The position numbers and the translations under genes are program-made. Of a stretch of 64,000 nucleotides of DNA, positions 8,503-17,852 are shown one piece after another; positions within the stretch are counted from its first letter, which is position 1; each line of letters begins with the position of its first letter. Location: contig JAEZDJ010000065.1 of the NCBI GenBank assembly GCA_023429565.1, positions 3,898 through 67,897 on the forward strand, read 5' to 3'. The DNA is from Actinomycetes bacterium (GTDB taxonomy: Bacteria > Actinomycetota > Coriobacteriia > Coriobacteriales > Eggerthellaceae). Under the pieces are notes generated by a model. The model ran no database searches. It saw only the letters and a list, made by a program, of their open reading frames with translations, and was not told the origin of the DNA.

Positions 8503-9092
8503 GGTGTTGGCATTCCTTCTTCGTTTTTCAGAATATCCACGACAGTATCACCGTATTTCCTGCGAGATGCAAGCACAAAACCGCAGGATGCCACAGCTTC
8601 GTCCGTCTGTCCGGACGTTGTCACGGAATGCTCGTAAGCCACAAGGACACGCGGCGACAACGCCCCGCCCTCACGGAGCACAGAGACAAGCCCCAGCACG
8701 TCGGTTGCCGGATAGGCGTACGGCGGGTCAAGCAGGACGAGGTCAAAGGGAGGCTGGGCGCGCAGGGCGGGACTTCGCAGCACGTCGATCCGCCGGATGC
8801 GCACGGCGGGTGCGGCGAGGCCAAGGAGGTCCACGTTGTCTTGCAAAACCCTGAGAGCGGCTCCGTCGCGTTCGCAAAACTGGACGCTTGCCGCCCCACG
8901 CGAGAGAGCCTCCAGCCCCAGCGCTCCCGACCCGGCAAACGCGTCAAGAACGACGGCTCCGTCAAAGCTACCGCGTGCGCTGCACAGGGAGCTCATGAGG
9001 GACTCGCGAACCCGGTCCGTGGTTGGCCTGGTGTCCTTCCCCTTCGGGGCCTTGATCACACGACCTCGATATGCTCCGGCAATGATACGCAT
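8499..9092 (-). CDS. rsmD: 16S rRNA (guanine966-N2)-methyltransferase RsmD
   Basis: RsmD methylates G966 of 16S rRNA on the assembled small subunit. The 197-residue protein begins MRIIAGAYRGRVIKAPKG and carries the SAM-binding motif VLDAFAGSGALGLEALSRGA and the catalytic motif LDPPYAY. Its start is 1 nt after the recG stop, and it overlaps coaD downstream. The rsmD-coaD pair is a widely conserved arrangement. Confidence 0.94.
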   Translation of the reverse strand: MRIIAGAYRGRVIKAPKGKDTRPTTDRVRESLMSSLCSARGSFDGAVVLDAFAGSGALGLEALSRGAASVQFCERDGAALRVLQDNVDLLGLAAPAVRIRRIDVLRSPALRAQPPFDLVLLDPPYAYPATDVLGLVSVLREGGALSPRVLVAYEHSVTTSGQTDEAVASCGFVLASRRKYGDTVVDILKNEEGMPTP

Positions 9093-9093
9093 T

Positions 9094-11298
9094 TCAGCCT
9101 CCTTGCACCAGATGCTCGATGGGAAAGACCATCCTCATCTCGCGCGCAAGGGCACGATGTCCCGGCAAGCTGAGGTGGGGATCCCCCTCCATGATGGCTG
9201 CCGCGTCAGCGTGGGCGGCCTCGATGACGGCACCGTCACGCATGACGTTCACCAGCTTGAGACCACCTGCGCCATGCTGGCGATTCCCTAGGATATCGCC
9301 CTCGCGACGCAACGACAAATCGTACGAAGCCAATTCGAACCCATCGTCGGTTCGCTCCATCGCAGCCAAGCGCGTGAGCGCCGTGTCGGACTTCGAAGCC
9401 GAAATCAAGTGGACCTCAGCTGATTTGGTGCCACGCCCCACGCGGCCACGCAACTGATGGAGCTGTGAGAGACCGAACCGATCGGCATCCTCGATGATCA
9501 TGACGGTGGCGTTTGGCACGTCAACGCCCACTTCGATGACCGTGGTGGCCACGAGCACCTGCGAATCGCCCGTTGAAAACCGACGCATGGCTTCCTGCTT
9601 CTCCTTGCCGGCCATACGGCCGTGCAACAGCTCGACGCGATACCCGGCAAAGGTCTTTGCCTGGAGGAACGCAGCCTCCTGCTCGGCGGCCGCCACATCG
9701 TCTCCAGCCAAGTCGTCATCGCTTTCGATGCTGATGGCCGCATACTCCGTGCCCTCCTCGTCAGCCTCTCTGGTTCGCCCTCCCCCCTTCGCGTCACGTT
9801 CGTCACCTGATTTTCCAATCAAGGGGCACACGACATACACCTGCTCGCCACGCCCAAGGGCCGCAAGCGCCGCATCGTAGGCACGTCCACGCTCTGACTT
9901 TTGATGCACCAAGGTCACGCGCTGCACCGTGTCAAAGGGCCGATGCATGAGATAGGACAGCGTCAGGTTTCCAAACAGGGCAAGCGCCAGCGTACGCGGA
10001 ATGGGAGTGGCCGTGAGATAGAGGGCATCGGGAGCCTGCCCCTTTGCCAGAAGGGCGGCACGCTGGTCAACGCCGAACCGTTGCTGCTCGTCGATGACGA
10101 CGAGCGTGCAGCGGGCGGGAGCGACGTCGTCCTCCAAAAGGGCGTGCGTACCAATCAACACGTCGACCGTTCCGCCGGAGACACGCGCGATTATGGCCTC
10201 CCGCTCCCCCGAAGGCGTCGATCCCGTGAGCAGCTCCCAGGTGATGCCTGCCGCATCGAGCAAAGGACCCAGGCTTTTGCCATGCTGGCGTGCCAAGACC
10301 TCGGTGGGCGCCATGAACAGCGCCTGCCCCCCCGTGTCGGAGGCCGCCGCCAAGGCAAAGGCGGCAACGATCGTCTTTCCCGTTCCCACATCGCCGAGAA
10401 GCATGTGGCTTGCCGCCTTCGGAGCGGCCATCGCCGCCAGGATGTCATCACGCGCCGCAACCTGCTCCTCCGTGAGGGAGAAGGGCAGCGAGGCCGCAAA
10501 GGCTCGCAGGCGCGGCCCGTCGACGGCGTGGCTCACCGCGGGAAGCCCGGCGGTGCGCGCCTGCTCCTCGCTCATGAGCATGAGCTCCAAGAGGAGGAGC
10601 TCTTCGTATACGAGGCGTCGGCGGGCCTCGGAGGCCTCGTCGATGGCTTGGGGGAAATGAATGGATTCAAGCGCGGCACCACGGCTCATGAGGCGATATC
10701 GCGCCCGCAGGTCAAGCGGAAGGGGATCATGCAGCCCTTCGAGGGAGGAAAGGGCGTTGTCCACGAGGCGACGTACCCATGCCGTCGAAAGCTTTTCAGA
10801 AGCGGGGTGGACGGGGATGATCAGCCCCGGGGCAACCGCACCCCCCTCGAGGACCTCGATGAAGGGATTCGTCATCCGCTTGAACCCGTAATTGAACTCG
10901 AGCTTGCCCGCAACGGCAATGCGTGCGCCGGCTTTGACGGAGTCCATGAGCCACGGCTGCCTGAACGCCGTGACCATGAGCAATCCCGAATCGTCGACGA
11001 CCGCGATCTCCACCAACGAAAGGCGCGGCTTGGGACGCTTCAGCTTGATCTCGTGCACGGTCCCTTCAATGGTGCATTGCTCGCCTATGCGGGCTTCGGC
11101 CACCTTCACCTTGTGGGACATGTCAATGTAGCGACGGGGGAAATGCGTCACCAAGTCACGCACCGTCCGGATACCCATCGCCTCGAGGATGCGCACCCGT
11201 GCCGGGCTGGCCAAACGAACTCGACCAACCGGCTCGTCGAGCATGAGCGTGGCCGCCAGCCGGTCGGGGCCCACCCCGCTCTCGCCGTTCTTCGACAT
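9094..11298 (-). CDS. recG: ATP-dependent DNA helicase RecG
   Basis: RecG remodels stalled replication forks and branched recombination intermediates. The 734-residue protein has an N-terminal wedge/OB domain (about residues 60-200), then helicase motifs: Walker A LLGDVGTGKTIVAAF, motif II VVIDEQQRFGVDQR, motif III LTATPIPRTLAL and motif VI QLRGRVGRG. An acidic, low-complexity insert (near GDERDAKGGGRTREADEEG) in the second helicase domain is longer than in most homologues. The ATG at 11298 was chosen because AGGGAC sits just before it; a GTG four codons upstream is possible. Confidence 0.96.
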   Translation of the reverse strand: MSKNGESGVGPDRLAATLMLDEPVGRVRLASPARVRILEAMGIRTVRDLVTHFPRRYIDMSHKVKVAEARIGEQCTIEGTVHEIKLKRPKPRLSLVEIAVVDDSGLLMVTAFRQPWLMDSVKAGARIAVAGKLEFNYGFKRMTNPFIEVLEGGAVAPGLIIPVHPASEKLSTAWVRRLVDNALSSLEGLHDPLPLDLRARYRLMSRGAALESIHFPQAIDEASEARRRLVYEELLLLELMLMSEEQARTAGLPAVSHAVDGPRLRAFAASLPFSLTEEQVAARDDILAAMAAPKAASHMLLGDVGTGKTIVAAFALAAASDTGGQALFMAPTEVLARQHGKSLGPLLDAAGITWELLTGSTPSGEREAIIARVSGGTVDVLIGTHALLEDDVAPARCTLVVIDEQQRFGVDQRAALLAKGQAPDALYLTATPIPRTLALALFGNLTLSYLMHRPFDTVQRVTLVHQKSERGRAYDAALAALGRGEQVYVVCPLIGKSGDERDAKGGGRTREADEEGTEYAAISIESDDDLAGDDVAAAEQEAAFLQAKTFAGYRVELLHGRMAGKEKQEAMRRFSTGDSQVLVATTVIEVGVDVPNATVMIIEDADRFGLSQLHQLRGRVGRGTKSAEVHLISASKSDTALTRLAAMERTDDGFELASYDLSLRREGDILGNRQHGAGGLKLVNVMRDGAVIEAAHADAAAIMEGDPHLSLPGHRALAREMRMVFPIEHLVQGG

Positions 11299-11418
11299 CG
11301 TCCCTGTCACCTGCCAGTCACGATGCGGACGGAGGCATCCCGCTCTGTGATCTGCGGCGGAACGCTCCCGTTCCGTCGCAGCGCGTCTGATCTGATGCCC
11401 TGCGCCCGCATGCCTCGC

Positions 11419-13050
11419 CTATTCGACCGACATCACGACGGGATAGAGCGGCTGGTCACCGCGGTGGGAATCGATCTCCAGATCATCGTATTCACCCTGA
11501 ATGCGTGCAAGCAGAGCCTCAAATTCGTCATCGCCGAGTTGATCGCCCGCAAGAATGGTCAGCGTGTCGGCATCGTCGGCGCCCATGCGCTCGAGCAGCT
11601 GCAGGACCACATCGTCGACCGTTGTGCCGACCGCCTCGATCAACCCGTCAGCGATGCCGATGACATCCCCGTTCGCTATGGGATTGTCATGCGCGTCCTT
11701 CGCATCCTTGATGGCATGGGTGACCTCGCCGGTCTTGACGTCGGCATACGCCTCGGTCATTGCCGCGACGTTCTCCTCAAGGCTGCCGCCCTCGACGATG
11801 CCGAACAGCGCCGAGAACGCCTGCGGGACGCTGGTCGTGGGCACGACGGCACACGGCGTCTCGGACAGGTCGCAAGCGCTTTGGGCGGCCATGATAATGT
11901 TCTTGTTGTTCGGAAGGATGACCACTGCGTCGGCGTTGACCTTGCCCACCGCATCAAGAAGATCCTTCGTCGAGGGATTCATGGTCTGACCACCCGACAC
12001 GACCACGTCAACGCCCAAGCTTTCGAGTATCTTCGCGTTTCCCTCTCCTGCCGCCACCGCGACGAACCCGAGCGGCTTGCGCTCGGCCTCCTCCTCCGCC
12101 GCAAGGGCCTCGGTGCGGGCGGCGCTTTGAAGCTGCATGTTGTGGATATGGACCTCTGATATCTGTCCACGGGCAAGCATGTATGCCAGCACTTTGTCCG
12201 GCTCGTTCGTATGAACATGAACCTTGAAGTCGGGATTCTGGCCGACCAGCAGCTCGCAGTCACCCATCGTCCCAAGAAAATCAAGGCCTTCGGTGATCTC
12301 AAGCTCGTCCGATCGGACGAGGAACTCGGTGCAATAGCGGTACGCCGACCCCTCCCAGTCGTTGATCTGCTCGATCTCAACCTTCGGAGCAATGCCGCGC
12401 GCAAAGGCAAGCTCGTCCCCCAACGGTCCTTCTTTGCCAGTGAGGGCAGCGACGAACGCGTCGAAGAAGATTGCCAGTCCGAAACCGCCCGCGTCGACGA
12501 CTCCATTGTCCTTCAGGACGGGCAGCAGGTCGGGAGTGCGCTGCACCGACGCATACGCCTCCGCCACAACGGCCTCCAAAACCTCATCGGTTTCCAGCTT
12601 CTTCTTGCGCGCATGGCGTGCGGCAGAAGCGGAATCCTTGAGCACGGTCAGGATGGTGCCTTCGACCGGCTTGCGCACGGCCTGGAACGCAACGCTCACC
12701 GCATGGGAAAGGGCTGCATCGATGCTTTCGGCATTCAGGGACTCATGGCCCACGCTGCCTTCGCACAGGCCACGAAGAATCTGCGAGGTGATGACGCCGG
12801 AATTGCCGCGGGCACCCATGAGCGCTCCGGTTGTGACAGCTTTGCGAACCTCAGTGCCATCCGCACCGATCGGCAGTCTGGCAAGATTTTCCACGACCGT
12901 CTCGAGCGTGAGGGACATGTTCGTGCCCGTGTCTCCGTCGGGGACGGGGAACACGTTAAGGCGGTTGATCTCGTCCTTGCGTTCGCTCAGCACCTTGCTC
13001 GCTGCGGCTATGCCGTTGAGGAGGTCGTTCGCGGTGTAGGATTCTGGCAT
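11419..13050 (-). CDS. fakA: Fatty acid kinase subunit FakA (DAK2/DhaL family)
   Basis: FakA phosphorylates fatty acids held by a FakB (DegV) protein, giving acyl-phosphate for PlsX/PlsY. The 543-residue length and domain order fit: an N-terminal DhaL domain with the ATP/Mg motif NVFPVPDGDTGTNMSLTL near residue 35, then a middle and C-terminal half with GFVAVAAGEGNAKILESLGV and VVILPNNKNIIMAAQSA. No fakB gene is in this window. It lies downstream of the Asp23-family gene, the common order in Gram-positive bacteria, and upstream of recG. The start at 13050 has AAGGAG at a rather long distance; an in-frame ATG at 13074 is a less likely alternative. Confidence 0.88.
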   Translation of the reverse strand: MPESYTANDLLNGIAAASKVLSERKDEINRLNVFPVPDGDTGTNMSLTLETVVENLARLPIGADGTEVRKAVTTGALMGARGNSGVITSQILRGLCEGSVGHESLNAESIDAALSHAVSVAFQAVRKPVEGTILTVLKDSASAARHARKKKLETDEVLEAVVAEAYASVQRTPDLLPVLKDNGVVDAGGFGLAIFFDAFVAALTGKEGPLGDELAFARGIAPKVEIEQINDWEGSAYRYCTEFLVRSDELEITEGLDFLGTMGDCELLVGQNPDFKVHVHTNEPDKVLAYMLARGQISEVHIHNMQLQSAARTEALAAEEEAERKPLGFVAVAAGEGNAKILESLGVDVVVSGGQTMNPSTKDLLDAVGKVNADAVVILPNNKNIIMAAQSACDLSETPCAVVPTTSVPQAFSALFGIVEGGSLEENVAAMTEAYADVKTGEVTHAIKDAKDAHDNPIANGDVIGIADGLIEAVGTTVDDVVLQLLERMGADDADTLTILAGDQLGDDEFEALLARIQGEYDDLEIDSHRGDQPLYPVVMSVE

Positions 13051-13146
13051 GGTGGGTCTATCTCTCCTTAGCATGGAGCTTCGTCCGCGAACCGCCGCGG
13101 GAGCCGCACCTGGCGGACGAAGCTCTCCTTCGATTGCGAGGCGCGA

Positions 13147-13494
13147 CTATTTGCGCACCTTGACGCCCTGCACATGCACCTCGACGCCGTCGAGCGGCAC
13201 GCGTGCATACTCCTTGAGGGCAAACGAAACCTGGTCGATGAGATTCTGGGAAACGGTATTGATGTTCGTGCCATACTCGATGACGACGTACAGCTCGACG
13301 TGCACACCCGCGTCGGTCGTCGTGACGACGACGCCACGACGCAGACGCGACGCAGGAAGTATCTTTGCGATTCCGTCGGCGGCGGAAGGGGCCGCCATAC
13401 CGACGACGCCATAGCATTCGAGCGCAGCGTTGCCGACCATATCGGCCAAGACGTCGTTTGCGACATGCAGATTGCCGGGAATCGTGTTGCTCAT
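13147..13494 (-). CDS. Asp23/Gls24 family envelope stress protein
   Basis: Asp23/Gls24 proteins are small, abundant proteins linked to cell-envelope stress in Gram-positive bacteria. This 115-residue version starts MSNTIPGNLHVANDVLADMV, contains the typical GVVGMAAPSAADGIAKILP turn, and has a beta-strand-rich centre (VHVELYVVIEYGTNINTVS). AAAGGAT precedes the ATG at 13494; the open frame continues upstream but without family similarity. Pairing with the DAK2 kinase downstream is conserved in many Firmicutes and Actinobacteria. Confidence 0.88.
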   Translation of the reverse strand: MSNTIPGNLHVANDVLADMVGNAALECYGVVGMAAPSAADGIAKILPASRLRRGVVVTTTDAGVHVELYVVIEYGTNINTVSQNLIDQVSFALKEYARVPLDGVEVHVQGVKVRK

Positions 13495-13618
13495 GGCTAT
13501 CCTTTCATGGCACGAAGCGAATCGCGCACGGTTGAGACTGACGAAAGAGTATACCGCAAGCAGGCCCGTCTGTCCGATGCCCCTGCCCGCGGTGCTGCTC
13601 ATACTACACAAAAAATTC

Positions 13619-13648
13619 TTGTAAATCGATAGGTCGATATGGTATAGT
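13619..13648 (+). promoter_or_regulatory. Promoter for rpmB
   Basis: TTGTAA (13619-13624), an 18-nt spacer and TATAGT (13643-13648) lie 67 nt before the rpmB ATG. The region is the A+T-rich divergent gap between the Asp23 gene and rpmB. Confidence 0.6.
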
Positions 13649-13714
13649 GTGAAGGCTTTTTTGTCATCAACGGTTTTCTATAAGACCTGAACCGAACGTA
13701 ATGGAGTGAGAGCG

Positions 13715-13906
13715 ATGTCGAAGGTTTGTGAAGTTTGCGGTAAGGCTCCCGTCGCGGGGCGCAGTGTCAGCCACTCTCATCGAGTGACGAACCGCATGTT
13801 CCGTCCGAACATACAGAAGATCACGATCAAGGACAAGAGCGGTCATGTCCACAAGGCCAACGTGTGCACGAACTGCATGAAGGCTGGCAAGGTCGAGCGC
13901 GCCTGA
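13715..13906 (+). CDS. rpmB: 50S ribosomal protein L28
   Basis: L28 is a large-subunit ribosomal protein. The 63-residue product, MSKVCEVCGKAPVAGRSVSH and onward, has the zinc-binding type pattern with Cys pairs CEVCG near the start and CTNCMKAGKV near the end. GGAGTGAG precedes the ATG at 13715. It is monocistronic, flanked by its own promoter and a strong terminator, and stands alone on the plus strand in a minus-strand region. Confidence 0.97.
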   Translation: MSKVCEVCGKAPVAGRSVSHSHRVTNRMFRPNIQKITIKDKSGHVHKANVCTNCMKAGKVERA

Positions 13907-13933
13907 CGCACCGCACTCTCCCGATTTCATGAC

Positions 13934-13956
13934 AAAGCCCGCGAAAGCGGGCTTTT
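13934..13956 (+). terminator. Intrinsic terminator of rpmB
   Basis: AAAGCCCGC - GAAAG loop - GCGGGCTTT forms a tight GC-rich stem with the T-run inside and after the 3' arm, starting 28 nt after the rpmB stop. Confidence 0.85.
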
Positions 13957-14050
13957 TGCGTTCATCCCTGTTCGTCGATCCACCAGGGGCAGGCGGTGGC
14001 CCATGCCCCTGGAACGCGTCCGACCGCCTGGCAGATGGCCGGCAAAAGCC

Positions 14051-14770
14051 CTATTCCACAACCAGCAGCCGATTGCAGATCGGACAGGTGGCAAGAGGAC
14101 GCTGCGCCTTCAGATCAATGAGGCGTCCCCCATCGATGGCCGCGCGGCATACGCCGCAACGTCCGTCGCGCAAGCGTCCGATGGCAACGCCGCTGCCCCG
14201 AAGCGCTGCCTTGTCATATGCTTCGGAAAGCTCGGGCGAAAGCACGGACGCGAGGGGTATCCGTTGCGCCTCGAGTCCGGCGATTTCGTCTTTCAGGGCG
14301 TTACCTTCCTCCCGAAAGGCATCGATGGCTTCGCCCTCCCGTCGATCGAGCTCCGCCAACGCAGTCGCCACCTGCGCCTGGACACCCTCGATCCTCGCCA
14401 GATCCTCGCCAAGCTTGGCCAATTCCTCTTCGAGCGCATTGCGGCGCTTGGCAAAGCCATTGAGTTCTTTCGTGCGCGTCTCGACGCTGCGGTAATCACC
14501 GCGCGCGGCGTCGATTTCCTCCTGAACCCGCTTCTGCTTGGCTGCAAGGGACTCGTCTTCGTCGCTGATGCGGTTGAGCTTGCCATTGGCCTCGGCATGC
14601 ATCTTTTCCAGCTGGTCGCGCTTTATCTCGATCTCGCGTCTTTTCTCACGGGCTTTCAGGATGACCTTGCGCTGCGGCAACTCCTCATAGCGCTTGTTCG
14701 CGCGCATGAGCTCGAGGTCGATATGCTGCATTCCCAGCATGGCAGCAACATCGTCGGTTCTCGCTTGCAT
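14051..14770 (-). CDS. C4-type zinc ribbon coiled-coil protein
   Basis: This 239-residue protein has a long N-terminal coiled coil (about residues 10-175, rich in Glu, Lys and Arg) and a C-terminal zinc ribbon with two Cys pairs, CGVCRAA and CPICNRLL. This architecture is the widespread zf-RING_7/C4-type zinc ribbon family, thought to bind nucleic acid, but with no firmly assigned reaction. AAAGGGG precedes the ATG at 14770. It follows the Nif3-like gene by 132 nt, an association seen in many bacteria. Confidence 0.82.
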   Translation of the reverse strand: MQARTDDVAAMLGMQHIDLELMRANKRYEELPQRKVILKAREKRREIEIKRDQLEKMHAEANGKLNRISDEDESLAAKQKRVQEEIDAARGDYRSVETRTKELNGFAKRRNALEEELAKLGEDLARIEGVQAQVATALAELDRREGEAIDAFREEGNALKDEIAGLEAQRIPLASVLSPELSEAYDKAALRGSGVAIGRLRDGRCGVCRAAIDGGRLIDLKAQRPLATCPICNRLLVVE

Positions 14771-14902
14771 GAAACCCCTTTCATTTCCATTCGAATATCT
14801 CTCACATGCGGGCCTTGCCGGCCTACAGGCCCCTGACCCTCCCATTGACGGCGGATTCCCAGGATGCCGAACCGCCTTGCCGGAGATGTGCCCAGGGAAG
14901 CC

Positions 14903-15805
14903 TCATACTCTCAGCGATTCAGGATACGCCCAATTTTCATCTTGATCGATCACGGCGATCATCTCCTTCGGAACCCCAGCCTCTTCCACCGCCGAAGCGA
15001 GCACCGCGACAAGGGGGAGTTCGCTCGTGTCATGCCCGAGTTCGATGACGGCGAGTCCCGCCTGCGAGAGAGCAAGCGCCTCATGGTATTTGACCTCGCC
15101 GCAAACGACACAGTCAACCCGGGCCCGCAAGCACAGCCTTCCCAGATCCCCGATTGCACCGGTGCAGGTGACAATCCGTTCGACCGCGCGGTCGAAATCG
15201 CCCCAAACGCGCGGTGCGCGGGCGAAAACCGACGTGCAACGGGCGGCAAGCTGGCCAAGCGTGAGAGAGTCATCGTCGTCGCGCACGCTGCAAAGTTGGC
15301 CGTAGCCTTTGCTCGGCGCTTCAGCCGCCCGCATGGCCACAGACTCGAATTCCAAGCTGAGCATTTCCGGCAACACCTGCTGGGCACGTTCGCTCACGTC
15401 GAGCGCCGTGTGGTAGGAGAGCAACGCCACGCCGTCTTCGATGGCCCGCCACACCAGTGCACCGGGCTCAATGCCCACCGAAGCTGCCGGAAGAAAGGAC
15501 GTGGGAGGATCAAGGAAGGCGGGATGATGGGTCACCAGCACATTCGCACCTCGACGTGCGGCCTCCTCCACCGCCTTCACCGTGGGATCGAGGGAGACGG
15601 CAACTCCCTTGACAAGACGGGCCGGGTCACCGACCGTCATGCCGGTGCGATCCCATCCCTCGGCATCATGAGCCGGAAACATCTCCAACAGCGCATAGTC
15701 AAGCGCGCCGACCGTCATCGCAAAGCCTTGTTTGGACAGCACGCCCGAAGCCCGCTGAGCAAGACCTGCCCGATCCACCTCATCAACACCGCCCACTGTA
15801 ACCAT
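14903..15805 (-). CDS. Nif3-like dinuclear metal centre protein (GTP cyclohydrolase I type 2 homologue)
   Basis: Nif3/YbgI proteins form toroidal hexamers with a dinuclear metal site; the physiological reaction is uncertain. Metal ligands are visible in VTHHPAF, CGEVKYHEAL and ELGHDTSE. The recognisable family N-terminus is MTVGALDYALLEMFPAHDAE, which begins at residue 30 of the frame. The ATG at 15805 has the better Shine-Dalgarno (GAGGG), while an internal ATG at 15718 has AAGG and fits the family start, so the first 29 residues may not be translated. A large insert of about 110 residues seen in some Nif3 proteins is absent. Confidence 0.85.
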   Translation of the reverse strand: MVTVGGVDEVDRAGLAQRASGVLSKQGFAMTVGALDYALLEMFPAHDAEGWDRTGMTVGDPARLVKGVAVSLDPTVKAVEEAARRGANVLVTHHPAFLDPPTSFLPAASVGIEPGALVWRAIEDGVALLSYHTALDVSERAQQVLPEMLSLEFESVAMRAAEAPSKGYGQLCSVRDDDDSLTLGQLAARCTSVFARAPRVWGDFDRAVERIVTCTGAIGDLGRLCLRARVDCVVCGEVKYHEALALSQAGLAVIELGHDTSELPLVAVLASAVEEAGVPKEMIAVIDQDENWAYPESLRV

Positions 15806-15837
15806 AGCGATCAGCCCTCTTTCGTAGTCGAAAACGT

Positions 15838-16653
15838 CTAGGGTTCGATGGTAACTTCTCGACGGTCGCCCGCTGCTGTCGGAACCGTTACCGTTCGATA
15901 ACCTGCTTCGTACATGAGGCGATATGCTGCAGGGATGTCACGTGCAACATGTGCGGGAGTATGGGCGTCGGTGCCGACCGTGCAAGGCACTCCTGCACGG
16001 CAAAATGCAGAAAGGAGCTGGGGCGAGGGAAACATCTCCTTGCACGCGTAATACGATCCCGACGTGTTCACCTCGACCATTCGCCCGGATTCGGCCGCCG
16101 CTTCCGCGGCATGCTCGTAAAGGGGAGCCACGTCATAGGTGGGATAGCGGTTGAATTTCTTCGACAGGTCGGGGTGGGCCATGACATGGAAAGGCATGTC
16201 CGACAAAACAGCTTCACACCATAAGTCAAAGTACCGCTTCCATATCTGATCGGGAGCATCTGGCTCGTCCCACCTTCCCCGCTGAGAGGGGTCGTCAAAC
16301 GGCCAGGCATCCACAAAATGGACCGAACCCAAAATGAGGCGAAAGGGGGCGAGCGAAGCTTCCGCGATCTCACGGTCCTCATCGGCGCCCAGCCAATCGA
16401 GCTCACAGCCCGTGATGAGCTCGATTCCCGGATTGGCCTCGCGTGCAGCCTCGATCGCAGCGAGATACTCCTCGATGCGGGAGGATGGCATGGACAGGTA
16501 TGCTGTCGGGTCAAAGGCATCCGAAAGGGGATAATGTTCGGTGATGCCAAGCGTGGTGATGCCGGCTGCGACCGCTGCCGACACCAGTTCGTCCACCGAT
16601 CCTTCCCCATGTCCGCAGAATCCCGTGTGAGAATGGGTATTTATCAGTTCCAC
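15838..16653 (-). CDS. PHP-domain histidinol-phosphatase family protein
   Basis: PHP phosphoesterases of the HisK/HisJ class hydrolyse histidinol phosphate or similar phosphomonoesters with a trinuclear metal site. Metal ligands appear as INTHSHTGFCGHGE at the N-terminus, GITEHYP, LILGSVHFVD, VMAHPDL and GTDAHTP near the end. The length of 271 residues is normal. The GTG at 16653 was chosen because GGAAGGAG lies immediately upstream; an ATG eight codons earlier lacks a good site. The gene overlaps the cysteine desulfurase by 10 nt. No other histidine genes are nearby, so a role in histidine synthesis is not supported by context. Confidence 0.85.
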   Translation of the reverse strand: MELINTHSHTGFCGHGEGSVDELVSAAVAAGITTLGITEHYPLSDAFDPTAYLSMPSSRIEEYLAAIEAAREANPGIELITGCELDWLGADEDREIAEASLAPFRLILGSVHFVDAWPFDDPSQRGRWDEPDAPDQIWKRYFDLWCEAVLSDMPFHVMAHPDLSKKFNRYPTYDVAPLYEHAAEAAAESGRMVEVNTSGSYYACKEMFPSPQLLSAFCRAGVPCTVGTDAHTPAHVARDIPAAYRLMYEAGYRTVTVPTAAGDRREVTIEP

Positions 16654-17852
16654 GCTCTCTCCTTCCAATGGAGACAAGGCTCGATGGCCGAAATGAACGC
16701 ATCCACATCATGCTCTGTCGTGTACCGCCCCATCGAGATGCGCAGGGCTCCTGCAGCCCGATCGCCGTCGATGCCCAAGGCGCGCAGCACATGGCTGGGC
16801 TCAAGAGAATGGGATGAGCAGGCAGAGCCGCCCGACACCCCAAAGCCTCTCATGTCAAAGCGCAGGATGAGCGTCTCGCTCTCCAGGCCGTCTGCCAACA
16901 CATGCACGATATTTGGCAGGAACGACTCACTTCCAGGCTCCACGTCAACGGTTGAGGCTATGCCGTCGATGGAGGAAAATGCCCCATACAGTCGGTCACG
17001 CAAGACGCGAAGCCGAGCTGCCTCCGCCTCCTGCGCACCGCATGCCGCCCGGCACGCCGCGGCAAATCCCATGGCACCGGCAACGTTCTGCGTGCTGCTT
17101 CGTCGCCCCGACTCCTGGCCCCCGCCCAGCATATAGGGCTCGAACGGTGTGCGGGCCTTGAGATAAAGCGCCCCGACTCCCTTGGGGCCACCAACCTTAT
17201 GGGCCGAGAACGATGCCGCATCCACACCCAAATCCGCAAGGTGAAGGGGAACTTTGCCAAGCGCCTGGACGGCATCCGTGTGCATGAGAGAGCCGCCTTC
17301 ATGTGCGACGCGCGTCAGGTCTGCGATGGGCTGCAGGCTGCCGACTTCGCTGTTCGCGGCCTGAATGGACACGAGCACCGTGCCGTCCTGCAGCGCCTCC
17401 TCGAGCATAGGTGGCTCAATGAACCCCTGGCGATTTGGACGCAGACGGGTGACCGAGAACCCCTCCGACTCAAGTCGCCTCGCCGGTGCGAGCACAGCAT
17501 CATGCTCGACGGCCGAGACGACGACGTGCGGGGCGATGCCGTCGCGACGGCGGCGGTCGGCGGCAGCATGCGCAATGCCGATGAGCGCCGTGTCATCGGC
17601 CTCCGTGGCGCCCGAAGTGAACACGATCTCGTCCGGACGAGAGGCACCCAAGTCGAGGGCTATGCTGCGGCGCGCGCCCTCGAGCGCGGCAAAGGCGGCC
17701 CGGCCGGGAGTGTGAAGCGAGTTGGCGTTGCCTCCCACTGCCATGTTGGCACGACCCGGCTGGCTGTAGGGAGCCATGGCCTCCGCCGCCTCTTCGCAGA
17801 GAGGGGCCGTCGCCGCATAGTCAAGATACACGTAGTCGTTCGAGAACGCCAT
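16644..17852 (-). CDS. Cysteine desulfurase (NifS/IscS-like)
   Basis: A PLP enzyme that takes sulfur from cysteine for Fe-S clusters and thiolated tRNA. The 402-residue protein has the PLP lysine in SFSAHKVGGPKGVG and the catalytic loop GVSGGSACSSHSLEPSHVL with the active Cys. The N-terminus YVYLDYAATAPLCEEA is family typical. It starts at 17852, sharing one base with the rpe stop (TGATG), and the frame upstream is an artefact inside rpe. No iscU or mnmA gene is adjacent, so a general housekeeping role is assumed. Confidence 0.93.
   Translation of the reverse strand: MAFSNDYVYLDYAATAPLCEEAAEAMAPYSQPGRANMAVGGNANSLHTPGRAAFAALEGARRSIALDLGASRPDEIVFTSGATEADDTALIGIAHAAADRRRRDGIAPHVVVSAVEHDAVLAPARRLESEGFSVTRLRPNRQGFIEPPMLEEALQDGTVLVSIQAANSEVGSLQPIADLTRVAHEGGSLMHTDAVQALGKVPLHLADLGVDAASFSAHKVGGPKGVGALYLKARTPFEPYMLGGGQESGRRSSTQNVAGAMGFAAACRAACGAQEAEAARLRVLRDRLYGAFSSIDGIASTVDVEPGSESFLPNIVHVLADGLESETLILRFDMRGFGVSGGSACSSHSLEPSHVLRALGIDGDRAAGALRISMGRYTTEHDVDAFISAIEPCLHWKERAWN

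Noticed and set aside
9901..12159. 752-codon open frame on the plus strand opposite recG and fakA
   Set aside because: It lies antisense to two clear genes, has no family similarity and a His/Arg-rich composition typical of the reverse complement of high-G+C coding DNA.
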